A DNA stretch of 64,000 nucleotides, taken from Salinibacterium hongtaonis. GTDB taxonomy: Bacteria; Actinomycetota; Actinomycetes; Actinomycetales; Microbacteriaceae. Where the stretch lies: positions 496,001 through 560,000 of the forward strand of contig NZ_CP026951.1 of the NCBI RefSeq assembly GCF_003065485.1. Direction: 5' to 3'. The position numbers and the translations under genes were made by a program. Under the pieces are notes generated by a model. It saw only the letters and a program-made list of their open reading frames with translations. It searched no databases and was not told the DNA's origin. Positions 51,671 to 60,111 of the stretch are shown piece after piece. Position 1 is the first letter of the stretch; the number at the start of each line of letters is the position of its first letter.

Positions 51671-52399
51671 TCAGCCCGTGTACACGGTCGACGACCGGCG
51701 TTCGTACCAGTGGGCGAGGTGTTCTCCGGCGCTCAACACATGGTCGCGAACGAGGGATGCGGCAAGGTCTTCGTCGCCGGCCCGGAATGCCTCGATGATG
51801 TGCTGGTGCTCCTCGAAGTTCTCGTCACGGTGGCGAGGATTGTCTTTGAGTACCAACGCGGAGACGTTGCGGGGGAACGCGTCGTTGAGGTCGGTGAGCA
51901 GCCGCTCAAGCCGGGAGTTAGCCGCGGCCTTGTAGATGAGGGTGTGGAACTGGTCGTTCGCGCTGCCCTTCGATGCTGCGGTCTTCTCTGCTGCCGCGGG
52001 GGTGTCGGATGCTGCCGCCGCGGCATTGCGCTTTGACTGCTCGTACATCGCCGAGTTCACGGCCTCAAGCTCGTCGACCATTTCGGCCGTCATGCGTTTG
52101 ACGCTGCGCCGGGCGGCGAGGGCTTCGAGCTCCGCGCGCACCTCATAGGCTTCGCGCACCTCCCACGGCACGGGAACTCGAACGATCGCCCCGCGGTTGG
52201 GCACGACCTCGATGAGGCCGCCCGTCTGGAGCTGGCGCAGGGCCTCGCGCACGGGGGTGCGGCTGATGCCAAACTCATTGGCGAGTTCGGCCTGACGCAG
52301 GGGGGCGCCAATCGGGATCTCACCCGACATGATCTTCGCCCGGATGCGGGCGGCCAGATCGTCGACAAGGGCGTTGCCGGATTCGGTCGTGGGGCTCAT
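51671..52399 (-). CDS. GntR/FCD-family repressor, VanR-like
   Basis: A 242-residue regulator with an N-terminal winged helix-turn-helix (LRQAELANEFGISRTPV, then LIEVVPNRGAIV) and a C-terminal all-helical FCD domain whose His residues (NDQFHTLI, EEHQHII, VRDHVL) can hold a metal and ligand. I chose ATG 52399, with AGGAA ten bases upstream; the frame runs on to 52651 without support. It is the only DNA-binding regulator in the right-hand region, and VanR-type operators lie at its own promoter, so I infer it controls the regulon and itself. Confidence 0.93.
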   Translation of the reverse strand: MSPTTESGNALVDDLAARIRAKIMSGEIPIGAPLRQAELANEFGISRTPVREALRQLQTGGLIEVVPNRGAIVRVPVPWEVREAYEVRAELEALAARRSVKRMTAEMVDELEAVNSAMYEQSKRNAAAAASDTPAAAEKTAASKGSANDQFHTLIYKAAANSRLERLLTDLNDAFPRNVSALVLKDNPRHRDENFEEHQHIIEAFRAGDEDLAASLVRDHVLSAGEHLAHWYERRSSTVYTG

Positions 52400-52458
52400 T
52401 GTGGGAGCGTTCCTATCTCTCTCTGGAGTGCGCTGTTGGCGCCCAGAGAATGCGTTTG

Positions 52459-52502
52459 TGGCCATCCAATCGTATCCACTTGGGCCATGGATTGGATGCG
52501 AC
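52459..52502. promoter_or_regulatory. Operator cluster 4 upstream of gntR (autoregulation)
   Basis: Copies at 52469-52480 (ATCGTATCCACT) and 52491-52502 (ATTGGATGCGAC) each match 9 of 12 bases and start 22 bases apart. A weaker copy (7 of 12) at 52459-52470 overlaps the first. They lie 60-100 bases before the gntR start. The rest of the 191-base gap to the cupin gene shows nothing I can assign. Confidence 0.7.
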
Positions 52503-52590
52503 TCTATAGCGCAGCGAACGTCGCCCTGCGCCGCAACGCGGGCAGCAGCGATAAATGCTCGCGTTGCTGCCCGCGGTGCTGACTGAGCTA

Positions 52591-52953
52591 TTACGGCTTG
52601 TAGACGACGAAAACCTTGCGCAGGCGCTCGGTCACCCTCCAGGTGCCACACCAGCCGATGGGAAAGTAGGCGGAGTCTCCGGCCCGGATCTCCTGCGGTT
52701 CTCCGCCATCTTCGTGAACGGTCATGGCGCCTTCGACCACGTGGATGATTTCGCCTCTGGTCAGGAACTCCCAGCGCGAGAGCCCCGTCTCGGACTCCCA
52801 GATGCCGGAGACGACTCTGCGGTCTTCTGTCGCGAAGTCGACGCGGCTGCGCACGATCACTTCGCCCTCGAGTGGTTCGGCGTTCGGTGGCGCGAGGGGC
52901 TTCTCGTCGAGATCGGAGGCGGGGACGCTGGTGGGGCGATTGATGAGAGTCAT
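52591..52953 (-). CDS. Small cupin protein (Cupin_3/DUF861 type)
   Basis: A 120-residue single-domain cupin with the pattern WEFLTRGEIIHVVEG, GGEPQEIRAGDSAYFP and GWCGTWRV. Such proteins may bind a metal or small ligand; some relatives are ureidoglycine aminohydrolase-like, and many act as pathway accessories. The typical double-His metal motif is not obvious. On the minus strand a TAGGAT box lies seven bases before the ATG, inside the first operator of pair 5, so it is probably leaderless and repressed with the divergent reductase gene. Confidence 0.82.
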   Translation of the reverse strand: MTLINRPTSVPASDLDEKPLAPPNAEPLEGEVIVRSRVDFATEDRRVVSGIWESETGLSRWEFLTRGEIIHVVEGAMTVHEDGGEPQEIRAGDSAYFPIGWCGTWRVTERLRKVFVVYKP

Positions 52954-52955
52954 GT

Positions 52956-52988
52956 AACGTATCCTAAACGGTAGAGATTGGATCCACT
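52956..52988. promoter_or_regulatory. Operator pair 5 between the cupin and reductase genes
   Basis: Copies at 52956-52967 (AACGTATCCTAA, 7 of 12) and 52977-52988 (ATTGGATCCACT, 11 of 12) start 21 bases apart. The first includes the leftward -10 box TAGGAT (complement of 52961-52966) of the cupin gene. Confidence 0.78.
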
Positions 52989-53004
52989 ACCTCGGGAGGG
53001 AAAC

Positions 53005-53961
53005 ATGTCCGACGACAATGCGACCACAAGAAACGTGCTCGTGCGCAGCATGCGCCACGAGACCGACGGCGTAATCTCTCTCGAACTCGAGGCCCTAGAG
53101 GGCCCCCTGCCTCCATGGCAGCCCGGCGCTCATGTCGACATTGTTGTCGGTGACGGAACGACCAGGCAGTACTCCCTGTGCGGCCCGGCGGATGCTCGCA
53201 CCTATCGCATCGGCGTTCTGCGCGAGCCCGACGGGCGAGGCGGATCCGCGCACGTTCATACAAGCGTGCGCCCGGGGGACAGGGTCGAGCTCAAGGGCCC
53301 CCGCAACCACTTCGCACTAGAAAGCGCCCCCGTCTACCGCCTCGTTGCTGGCGGCATTGGTGTGACGCCCATCCTCGCGATGGCAGCGCACCTCGAGGCG
53401 CAGGGCAGCGATTGGAAGCTTTTTTACGCTGGTCGAAGCCGCTCGACGATGGCCTTCATCGCCGAACTCGAGGCTTATGGCGACAAGGTCGTGTTCTCCG
53501 CTGACGACGAAGGCGCCCGTCTCGATCTGGGGGCCATTGTTGCGGATGCTCCCGCCGACGCTCTCTGGTACGCGTGCGGTCCATCCGGGCTCCTGGCGGC
53601 GCTCGACGAGACCCTCGTGGCGGCTGGCCGCGGCGACAATCTGCGCACCGAGCTCTTCGCGGTCCCCGTGAGCGACGAGCCTGCCGCGGCCACCGACGGG
53701 TTCTCGGTGGAGCTGCGGGCGTCGGGGATGACTCTCCAGGTTCCCTCCGACAGGTCGATCCTTGAGGTCGTGACCGAGGCGGGCATCGACGTCATGCATG
53801 ACTGCGAAGAGGGAATCTGCGGCAGTTGCGAGACCAAGGTTCTCGACGGCGAGATAGATCACCGCGACTACGTGCTCACCAACCAGGAGAAGGCTAAGGG
53901 TGACTGCATGATGGTGTGCGTCTCGCGGGCCAACTGCCCCGTTCTTGTTCTCGACCTCTAG
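53005..53961 (+). CDS. VanB-type oxygenase reductase (flavin plus 2Fe-2S)
   Basis: This reductase (318 aa) passes electrons from NAD(P)H through flavin and a plant-type [2Fe-2S] cluster to a Rieske oxygenase. The flavin motif RQYSLCGPAD and the NAD site GGIGVTPILAMA come first. The C-terminal ferredoxin domain has Cys267, Cys272, Cys275 and Cys305 (CEEGICGSC, then MMVC). I chose ATG 53005, after GGGAGGG, because the longer frame starts inside operator pair 5. Its partner is most likely the Rieske oxygenase at 54646. Confidence 0.94.
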   Translation: MSDDNATTRNVLVRSMRHETDGVISLELEALEGPLPPWQPGAHVDIVVGDGTTRQYSLCGPADARTYRIGVLREPDGRGGSAHVHTSVRPGDRVELKGPRNHFALESAPVYRLVAGGIGVTPILAMAAHLEAQGSDWKLFYAGRSRSTMAFIAELEAYGDKVVFSADDEGARLDLGAIVADAPADALWYACGPSGLLAALDETLVAAGRGDNLRTELFAVPVSDEPAAATDGFSVELRASGMTLQVPSDRSILEVVTEAGIDVMHDCEEGICGSCETKVLDGEIDHRDYVLTNQEKAKGDCMMVCVSRANCPVLVLDL

Positions 53962-54024
53962 CGGCATGGGCTCGTGAGGCATGGGTCATGACATGAGAAG
54001 CGCGCTCGTCGCTGAGGTCGTGGT

Positions 54025-54561
54025 GTGATGCTCGCCGCGTGCTGGCTCATGATCGCGCTTGCGGCAGCATCGCTCGCGCTGTCGCTTGTGCGCGGCGCGC
54101 ACGGGACATCGCTCATGGTGGTGGGGGACGTTGTCATGCTCGCGGCGATGGTCGACATCTGTCTGATCTCGTCTCACCTCGTCTCGCCCGTCGTGTGGGG
54201 CGGCGCGCTCCTCGTGCTGGCCGTCGCCGCTGCGGCTGCGTCGCGAATCCGACGGGGCCGCGCGGCCGACGCCTCTGCGCTGCACGACGGTGGACATCCG
54301 CTCGCCATGATCATCGGCGCTGGCTTTCTCATTCTCCTGGGCGCGGGTGGTCACCAGATGGCGTCCGCGGCTTCGGATGCTCACGCGCACGCTGCCGGCG
54401 GCGGGATGCTCGTCGGAGCGCTCGCGCTGGGTGCGGTCGCGCACGCGATCGTTGTCGTGGCGGGAGCTCGTTCGCTCGGCCGGGTGGAGGTCGCTCGTCG
54501 GCTCTCGGGCTCTGGCTCGCTTCTAGCGATGGCGGCAATGGCCGTCGCGGCGGGGTCCTAA
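54025..54561 (+). CDS. Small multi-pass membrane protein, unknown function
   Basis: A 178-residue protein with about five hydrophobic helices and few charged residues. A short His-rich loop (DAHAHAAGGG) lies before the fourth helix and might bind a metal. I do not recognise the family. It is 63 bases downstream of the reductase on the same strand and upstream of the next operator, so it probably shares the reductase message. The start is GTG 54025 or the adjacent ATG 54028. Confidence 0.7.
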   Translation: MMLAACWLMIALAAASLALSLVRGAHGTSLMVVGDVVMLAAMVDICLISSHLVSPVVWGGALLVLAVAAAAASRIRRGRAADASALHDGGHPLAMIIGAGFLILLGAGGHQMASAASDAHAHAAGGGMLVGALALGAVAHAIVVVAGARSLGRVEVARRLSGSGSLLAMAAMAVAAGS

Positions 54562-54592
54562 TCTCTGCGCCGTGGCTGCGCTTTGGACATCC

Positions 54593-54635
54593 TTGTGCCA
54601 TAATTGGATCCAATCTTAAGTAAATCGGATGTAAC
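54593..54635 (+). promoter_or_regulatory. Operator pair 6 with the perfect palindrome, promoter of the Rieske operon
   Basis: ATTGGATCCAAT at 54603-54614 is a perfect 12-bp palindrome and, from memory, equals the Caulobacter VanR operator. A partner at 54624-54635 (ATCGGATGTAAC, 8 of 12) starts 21 bases later. TTGTGC (54593-54598) and TTAAGT (54616-54621) form a possible promoter with a 17-base spacer that contains the perfect site. Confidence 0.85.
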
Positions 54636-54645
54636 GGAGGCCGCA

Positions 54646-55980
54646 GTGCTCAAGCGCGAGGACAACGAGAAGCTCACCCAAACCGGACCGGGCACGCCCC
54701 TGGGCAATCTCATGCGGTCGTACTGGCAGCCTGTGGCGCTGGTCTCGGAGATGCCGAAGGAGCGGCCGGTCAAGCCGGTTCGCATCATGAGTGAAGACCT
54801 GGTGCTCTTCAAGCGCATCAACGGCTGGGGTCTCATCAGCCGCTACTGCGCACACCGCGGCGTCGACCTCTCCTACGGACGACTCGAAGACGGCGGCCTG
54901 CGCTGCCTCTATCACGGCTGGCTCTACAACGATTCTGGCCGCTGCATCGAACAGCCCGCGGAGCCGCCGCACAGCCAGTTCCTGGACAAGGTGCGCATCT
55001 CCAACTACCCCTGCGTCGAGAAGAACGGCCTGATCTTCGCCTACATGGGCGCGGGCGACCCGCCGCCCTTCCCCGACTATGACTGCTTCACGGCACCCGA
55101 CGAGTACACCTTTGCCTTCAAGGGGCTGTGGGACTGCAACTGGCTCCAGGGGCTCGAGGGCGGCATCGACCCGAGCCACGTCTCGTTCCTGCACCGCTTT
55201 GTGGGAGAAGACCCCCGCGATGTTTATGGCCAGCAGTTCAGCGAAGAGGTCGAGGGCACGGGGACCAAGCTCTCAAAGCTCGTGGGTGACCACTACCGCC
55301 CCGACATCGAGGTGGAGAGTGCAGAGCACGGCCTGCGCGTCTTTGCGATCCGCCAGCTGACGGAGGAACTCAAGCACGTTCGTGTCACGAACCTCATGTT
55401 CCCCAATGCGTTCGTCGTGCCGTTCGGCAACGGCAAGGTCTTCACCCAATGGCATGTCCCGATCGACGACGAGACCCACTACTGGTACATGATCTGGTAC
55501 GACTTTGCCGAGAAGACCGACAAGGAGACCCTGCTGCAGCAGCGTCTCGAGGGTGTCTCGCTGCCTGACTATCGCCCGCTGCGCAACCGCGACAACAACT
55601 GGGGCTTCGACGCCCAGGAGCAGAACGAGCTCACCTACACGGGCATGGGACTCGACATCAACGTGCACGACCAGTGGGCCGTCGAGAGCATGGGCGCGAT
55701 CCAGGACCGCACGGTCGAGCGCCTCGGCATCTCCGACCGCGCGGTGACGGCGAACCGCCGCCTGCTGCTCAAATCAATCGAGTCGTTCGAGGCGGGCAAC
55801 GGCCTGCCGTCGCACCCCATCAGCGAAGAAGAGGCCGCGACGTTTGTCGGCCCCTACGCGGTTGACACGATCGCCCCGACCGAGGGATGGCAAGAGGTGT
55901 GGCTCCAGAAGGAGGCCGAGCGTCGCGCCCAGTCGCCGTGGGCTGGTGCAGCAACCCAGGAAGCAGAGATCGATGCGTAA
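54646..55980 (+). CDS. Rieske non-heme iron oxygenase, phthalate-dioxygenase type
   Basis: This oxygenase (444 aa) uses oxygen and two electrons to hydroxylate or dealkylate its substrate. Rieske cluster ligands are Cys68 and His70 (CAHRG) and Cys87 and His90 (CLYHGW). The mononuclear iron site includes His178 and His183 with Asp175 in GGIDPSHVSFLH. Length and N-terminus fit the phthalate 4,5-dioxygenase group rather than the shorter VanA. GGAGG lies five bases before the GTG at 54646; an in-frame TTG at 54604 lies inside the operator and is rejected. The next gene overlaps it by eight bases. Confidence 0.92.
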   Translation: MLKREDNEKLTQTGPGTPLGNLMRSYWQPVALVSEMPKERPVKPVRIMSEDLVLFKRINGWGLISRYCAHRGVDLSYGRLEDGGLRCLYHGWLYNDSGRCIEQPAEPPHSQFLDKVRISNYPCVEKNGLIFAYMGAGDPPPFPDYDCFTAPDEYTFAFKGLWDCNWLQGLEGGIDPSHVSFLHRFVGEDPRDVYGQQFSEEVEGTGTKLSKLVGDHYRPDIEVESAEHGLRVFAIRQLTEELKHVRVTNLMFPNAFVVPFGNGKVFTQWHVPIDDETHYWYMIWYDFAEKTDKETLLQQRLEGVSLPDYRPLRNRDNNWGFDAQEQNELTYTGMGLDINVHDQWAVESMGAIQDRTVERLGISDRAVTANRRLLLKSIESFEAGNGLPSHPISEEEAATFVGPYAVDTIAPTEGWQEVWLQKEAERRAQSPWAGAATQEAEIDA

Positions 55981-57496
55981 CGTCGACGAGCGCCTCGTCG
56001 CAGAAGGCGGCGGTGGCGCGACAGCGAAGCCGATGCTCGCGAAGGACCGTGGCGGCTTCATCGAGCAGCACGATCTCTGGACCGAGGCTCAGTATGCCGC
56101 CGCGGGCCAGATGCGCAGGGTCATGGACGAGGTCGGCATCGACATGGTGCAGTTTCTCTTCGTTGACCAGCACGGCATCCTGCGCGGCAAGACCCTCACC
56201 CGAACGGCGGTCCCCGCCGCGCTCAAGTCGGGGGTGCGCGCGCCGTCGACCCTGCTGCTCAAGGACACATCGGGCAAGAGCGTTTTTCCCGTGTTCTCGA
56301 CCGAGGCCCTCGGCGGGCTCTCGCGCTTTAGCGGCGCCGGCGACGTTGTGCTCGTTCCCGACCCCACGACGTTCCGCGTGCTGCCGTGGTCAGACAACAC
56401 GGGTCTCATCCTCTGCGACCTGCGGTTCCCCGACGGCTCCGTAGTTCCCTACTGCACGCGCAGCCTGCTCAAGCGGCAGCTCACCGCGCTCGCCGAGCAG
56501 CGTGACCTCGGCCTCACGGTCGGTCCCGAGCTCGAATTCCACGTGTTCAAGGCCGACGGCGGGTTTTCTCCCGATCGTGTCGGTGCCCCTGGTGCGCCCG
56601 GCGAGGCCCCGCGCACGTCGGCAACGACGGCGGGCTCGCAGTTGCTGCACGCCGAGAGCATGGACACGCTCGACGACCTCGTCGGCGAGCTCTATCGTGG
56701 GCTGACCCTGCTCGACCTGCCGCTGCGCACGATCGAACTCGAGTTCGGACCGAGCCAGCTCGAGATCACCCTTGAGGCCGGTGACGCCGCCAAGGTTGCC
56801 GATGATGTCATCCTCGCGCGGATGGCGGTTCGGCAGATCGCCCGACGCATGGGCTACCACGCCACGTTTATGTCCCGCCCTCTCGGCGCAGACACGGCGT
56901 CGACGGGCTGGCACCTGCATCAGTCGATGCGCAACCTCGTCACGGGACAGAACGTCTTCATGTCGCCGGATGCCGACGGCATCCTCTCCGACACCGGGCG
57001 CTATTACCTGGGCGGGCTTCTTGCGCACGCCGAGGCCGCGGCTGCGTTCACGACGCCAACCGTCAATGGCTACAAGCGATACCAAGCCTTCTCGCTCGCG
57101 CCCGACCGCATCCTGTGGGGCATCGATAACAAGGGCGCCATGGTGCGTGCGGTGGGCGGAGCTGGCGATGATGCGACGCGGCTCGAGAACCGCTCTGGCG
57201 AGCCAGCGGCAAACCCCTACCTCTACATCCTGTCGCAGCTCGTCAGCGGCATGGACGGCCTCGACCGGGCTCTCGAGCCAGGCGAGCCGACGGAGAACCC
57301 GTATGCCGATGACGTGACCAAGCTGCCCAAGTCGCTCGGGGCGGCCGTTGAGGCTCTCGCGGCGGATGACGTGTTTAGGGCAGCACTGGGTGACGACGTG
57401 ATCACGTGGTTCACGACGATCAAACAGGCCGAGTACGACCGCTATCTCGCACAGGTCAGTGACTGGGAACAGCGCGAGTACTTCTCCCTGATCTAA
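55973..57496 (+). CDS. Glutamine-synthetase-like gamma-glutamyl ligase
   Basis: This enzyme (507 aa) has the glutamine-synthetase fold but the pattern of gamma-glutamyl-amine ligases (PuuA/GlnA-like): QFLFVDQHGILRGK in place of the normal GS N-terminus, then VGPELEFHVF, STGWHLHQSM and RLENRSGEPAANPY. It probably joins glutamate to an amine with ATP, making a gamma-glutamylamide that later enzymes oxidise. The start overlaps the Rieske stop by eight bases. With the GGT at 48085 it could form a protect-and-release cycle. True nitrogen assimilation is unlikely in this context. Confidence 0.88.
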   Translation: MRNVDERLVAEGGGGATAKPMLAKDRGGFIEQHDLWTEAQYAAAGQMRRVMDEVGIDMVQFLFVDQHGILRGKTLTRTAVPAALKSGVRAPSTLLLKDTSGKSVFPVFSTEALGGLSRFSGAGDVVLVPDPTTFRVLPWSDNTGLILCDLRFPDGSVVPYCTRSLLKRQLTALAEQRDLGLTVGPELEFHVFKADGGFSPDRVGAPGAPGEAPRTSATTAGSQLLHAESMDTLDDLVGELYRGLTLLDLPLRTIELEFGPSQLEITLEAGDAAKVADDVILARMAVRQIARRMGYHATFMSRPLGADTASTGWHLHQSMRNLVTGQNVFMSPDADGILSDTGRYYLGGLLAHAEAAAAFTTPTVNGYKRYQAFSLAPDRILWGIDNKGAMVRAVGGAGDDATRLENRSGEPAANPYLYILSQLVSGMDGLDRALEPGEPTENPYADDVTKLPKSLGAAVEALAADDVFRAALGDDVITWFTTIKQAEYDRYLAQVSDWEQREYFSLI

Positions 57497-57542
57497 CGGC
57501 TCACATCGTGCTGAGTCTGCCTCGAACACGAAAGGTCCTGCC

Positions 57543-59057
57543 GTGAGCACAGCACTGCCCGCTCAAGTAGACGTCATCGTCGTCGGGGGTGGCACGAGCG
57601 GAAACGTTGTAGCCGCTCGGCTCGCCGAGGCAGGCCGGAACGTTCTCGTGCTCGAGGCCGGGCCCGATTTTGGGCCGTTTGGTGACCCGCGCTGGCCCGC
57701 CGACATCCTCGACGCGACCAGGCTGGGGCATTCCAACGACTGGGGTTACGACTCGGGCGACACCCTCGATGTGCGGGTGTCGTTCGAGCGGGCGCGCGCG
57801 ATCGGCGGGTGCTCGGACTTCAACGGAACGACGCAGACGTGGGGTCACCGCAGAGACTACGACTCATGGGCAGAAGCAGGTCTCGAAGGGTGGGCGACGG
57901 ATGATTTGCTCCCGTTCTTCGAGGCGGGCACGAAGGCCATGCGCGTCAAGGACTACCGCGTAGACGAATTGACGTCGTGGCAGCGGGTGTGGTTCGACGC
58001 GGCTCCCGCCGTGGGGATTCCCCAGCGCCACAACCTCAACGATCTCGACGAGGGGCCAGCCGTGGCTCCCGAATCCAACAACATCGTGGACGGCATCCGC
58101 TTCAACACGGCGTTCGCCTATCTCGACCCGGTGCGATCGTTGCCGAACATCAGCATCGTGGGCGAGGCACACGTCGCCCGCGTGCTCGTTGACCGGGGAG
58201 TCGCGACGGGAGTCGAGGTGCTCTGGCGCGGAGAGAGCCACATCGTGCGGGCGCAGCGCGTTGTTGTCGCCGGCGGCGCTTTCAACTCGCCCCAGGTGCT
58301 TCAGCGCTCAGGCATCGGCAACCCGGACTTTGTGCGGTCGCTCGACATCCCTGTTGTCCAGCCGCTTCGCGGCGTCGGCGAAAACCTGCACGACCAGCCG
58401 TTCTCCCTCATGAGCTGGGCGGGCAGCGACCGCATGACCAGCGAGATGGATGCCCTGCGTGCCGAGGGCTGGGCGCCCGACGAGCAGGCGATGGGCAAGG
58501 CGGCGTCGAGCTTCGACCCCGACGTCTTCGACCTGCACTTCTTGCCCTACAGCCCGACGCACCGCGGCGACGTCAAGCGGTGGAGCTGCGGCGTGAGCGC
58601 ACTCCAGCCCGTGTCGCGCGGCTATGTGCGCATCACGAGCCGAGACCCCGAGGCTAAGCCCGTCATCGACCATCGCTTCTTGAGCGATCCGGAACGTCGG
58701 GATGCTCGTGTGCTGGCGGAGGGTATGGAGATTCTGCGGGAGATGGCATCGCAGCCGGGCATCCGCGAGCTGGTGGGGGAGGAGATCCACCCCGGCATCA
58801 GCGCGGTCCCCACGTTTGACGAGCTCGTTCACTTCGTTGAGCGGAACCCCGACAACTATTGGCACCCGGTCGGCACCTGCCCCATGGGATCGGCCGACGA
58901 CGAGAAGTCCGTAGTGGATGCGCGGGGCTCCGTTCATGGCATCGAAGGACTCACGGTCGCCGACTGCTCGATCATGCCCATGATTCCCCGCGCGACCACG
59001 GCCATGCCTGCCGTAGTCGTTGGCGAGCGCATCGCCTCGTTCCTCGTCCAGAACTAA
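57543..59057 (+). CDS. GMC-family FAD oxidoreductase
   Basis: A 504-residue flavoenzyme of the glucose-methanol-choline family. The FAD site GGGTSGNVVAARLAEAG is N-terminal, and the C-terminal active-site His is in WHPVGTCPMG, close to choline dehydrogenase. It should oxidise a primary or secondary alcohol to an aldehyde or ketone. Its position after the Rieske oxygenase and ligase suggests it acts on a hydroxylated intermediate. It starts with GTG, 46 bases after the ligase, and lies 14 bases before PTE-2. Confidence 0.92.
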   Translation: MSTALPAQVDVIVVGGGTSGNVVAARLAEAGRNVLVLEAGPDFGPFGDPRWPADILDATRLGHSNDWGYDSGDTLDVRVSFERARAIGGCSDFNGTTQTWGHRRDYDSWAEAGLEGWATDDLLPFFEAGTKAMRVKDYRVDELTSWQRVWFDAAPAVGIPQRHNLNDLDEGPAVAPESNNIVDGIRFNTAFAYLDPVRSLPNISIVGEAHVARVLVDRGVATGVEVLWRGESHIVRAQRVVVAGGAFNSPQVLQRSGIGNPDFVRSLDIPVVQPLRGVGENLHDQPFSLMSWAGSDRMTSEMDALRAEGWAPDEQAMGKAASSFDPDVFDLHFLPYSPTHRGDVKRWSCGVSALQPVSRGYVRITSRDPEAKPVIDHRFLSDPERRDARVLAEGMEILREMASQPGIRELVGEEIHPGISAVPTFDELVHFVERNPDNYWHPVGTCPMGSADDEKSVVDARGSVHGIEGLTVADCSIMPMIPRATTAMPAVVVGERIASFLVQN

Positions 59058-59071
59058 CCGCAAGGATCCCT

Positions 59072-60085
59072 ATGCCAATCCACACCGCCCTTGGCCCCAT
59101 CGAGCCGCACGAACTTGGCGCGACCTCGATGCACGAGCACGTGCTGAGCGACCTCTCCCTCTGGAGCAAGCCGCGGGTGGAGGAGCCTCCGGCCGGCGTG
59201 CCCATGGGGCCTGGCTTGCGCAGCTACCTCGCCTGGAACGCTCTCTCCCTGCCCGAGAACCTCATCCTCGATGACATCGATGTTGCCGTCGAAGAGCTGT
59301 CGACCGTCGCCGCGGCCGGAGGCTCTGCGATCGTCGAGCTGACCCTGGACGGCATGGGCGCCCGCGTCTCAGAGCTGCCCGAGATCTCGCGTCGCTCCGG
59401 CGTCCATGTCATCATCGGCGCCGGGTTCTATGTCGAGGAGACCTACCCCGAGCGGGTAGCGGGGCTCAGCGTCGACGAGCTCACCGAAGTACTTCTGACT
59501 CAGCTGCGCGACGGACGCGACGGCGTCATCCCAGCGATCCTCGGCGAGATCGGAACAAGCTGGCCCATCACCGACGCCGAATGGCGGATGGTGCGCGCGG
59601 CCGGCCGTGCGGGTGCCGAAACAGGAACGACCGTCTACATGCATCAGTCGTTCCGCGGGCCGGGCGGCATTGATGTTCTGAACGTCCTCCTCGAAGAGGG
59701 GATGCCCGCCGACCGCATCATCATCGGTCACCTCGACGAGTACTTCGACAAGGGCTACCACCGCGAGATCGCCCAGTCGGGAGCGATCCTCGGCTACGAC
59801 ACCTTCGGAACCGACTTCCACTACGGCTCGACGGCGCTGCGGTGCCCGACCGACGCCGAGCGTCTTGACATGGTGGAGTGGCTCGCGGGGGAGGGTCACG
59901 CGAAGCAGCTCATCATCGCCGCCGACGTGTGGTCGCAGGGCAACCTGCGCCGCAACGGCGGCAACGGCTACGACCACCTCTTTCGCCGCATCGGCCCCGC
60001 CATCACGCGCATCGCGGGCGACAACGGCGAGCTCATCTCCACGATCATGATCGACAATCCGCGTCGCCTTTTGAACCGCCCCTAG
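59072..60085 (+). CDS. Phosphotriesterase-family hydrolase (PTE-2)
   Basis: A 337-residue TIM-barrel amidohydrolase with the full metal set: His21 and His23 (HEH), bridging Glu159 in LGEIG, His191 (YMHQS), His220 (IGHLDEY) and Asp285 (AADVW). Members with Glu as the bridge are usually lactonases or amide/ester hydrolases rather than organophosphate hydrolases. It is a close paralogue of the degenerate PTE-1 (40486) and a more distant one of PTE-3 (61564). The frame is open upstream, but AAGGATC before ATG 59072 and the HEH position fix the start. Confidence 0.9.
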   Translation: MPIHTALGPIEPHELGATSMHEHVLSDLSLWSKPRVEEPPAGVPMGPGLRSYLAWNALSLPENLILDDIDVAVEELSTVAAAGGSAIVELTLDGMGARVSELPEISRRSGVHVIIGAGFYVEETYPERVAGLSVDELTEVLLTQLRDGRDGVIPAILGEIGTSWPITDAEWRMVRAAGRAGAETGTTVYMHQSFRGPGGIDVLNVLLEEGMPADRIIIGHLDEYFDKGYHREIAQSGAILGYDTFGTDFHYGSTALRCPTDAERLDMVEWLAGEGHAKQLIIAADVWSQGNLRRNGGNGYDHLFRRIGPAITRIAGDNGELISTIMIDNPRRLLNRP

Positions 60086-60111
60086 CGCCGCATCTCCCGA
60101 AAGGAACCACC

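Noticed and set aside
54604-54645. In-frame TTG as the start of the Rieske oxygenase, adding 14 residues
   Set aside because: It lies inside the perfect operator, while a GGAGG ribosome site points to the GTG at 54646.
53005-55980. Reading the cluster as an ordinary vanillate demethylation pathway because of the VanR-type operator and VanB-like reductase
   Set aside because: The oxygenase is too long for VanA, no ring-cleavage genes are present, and most neighbours act on amines, lactones or amides.
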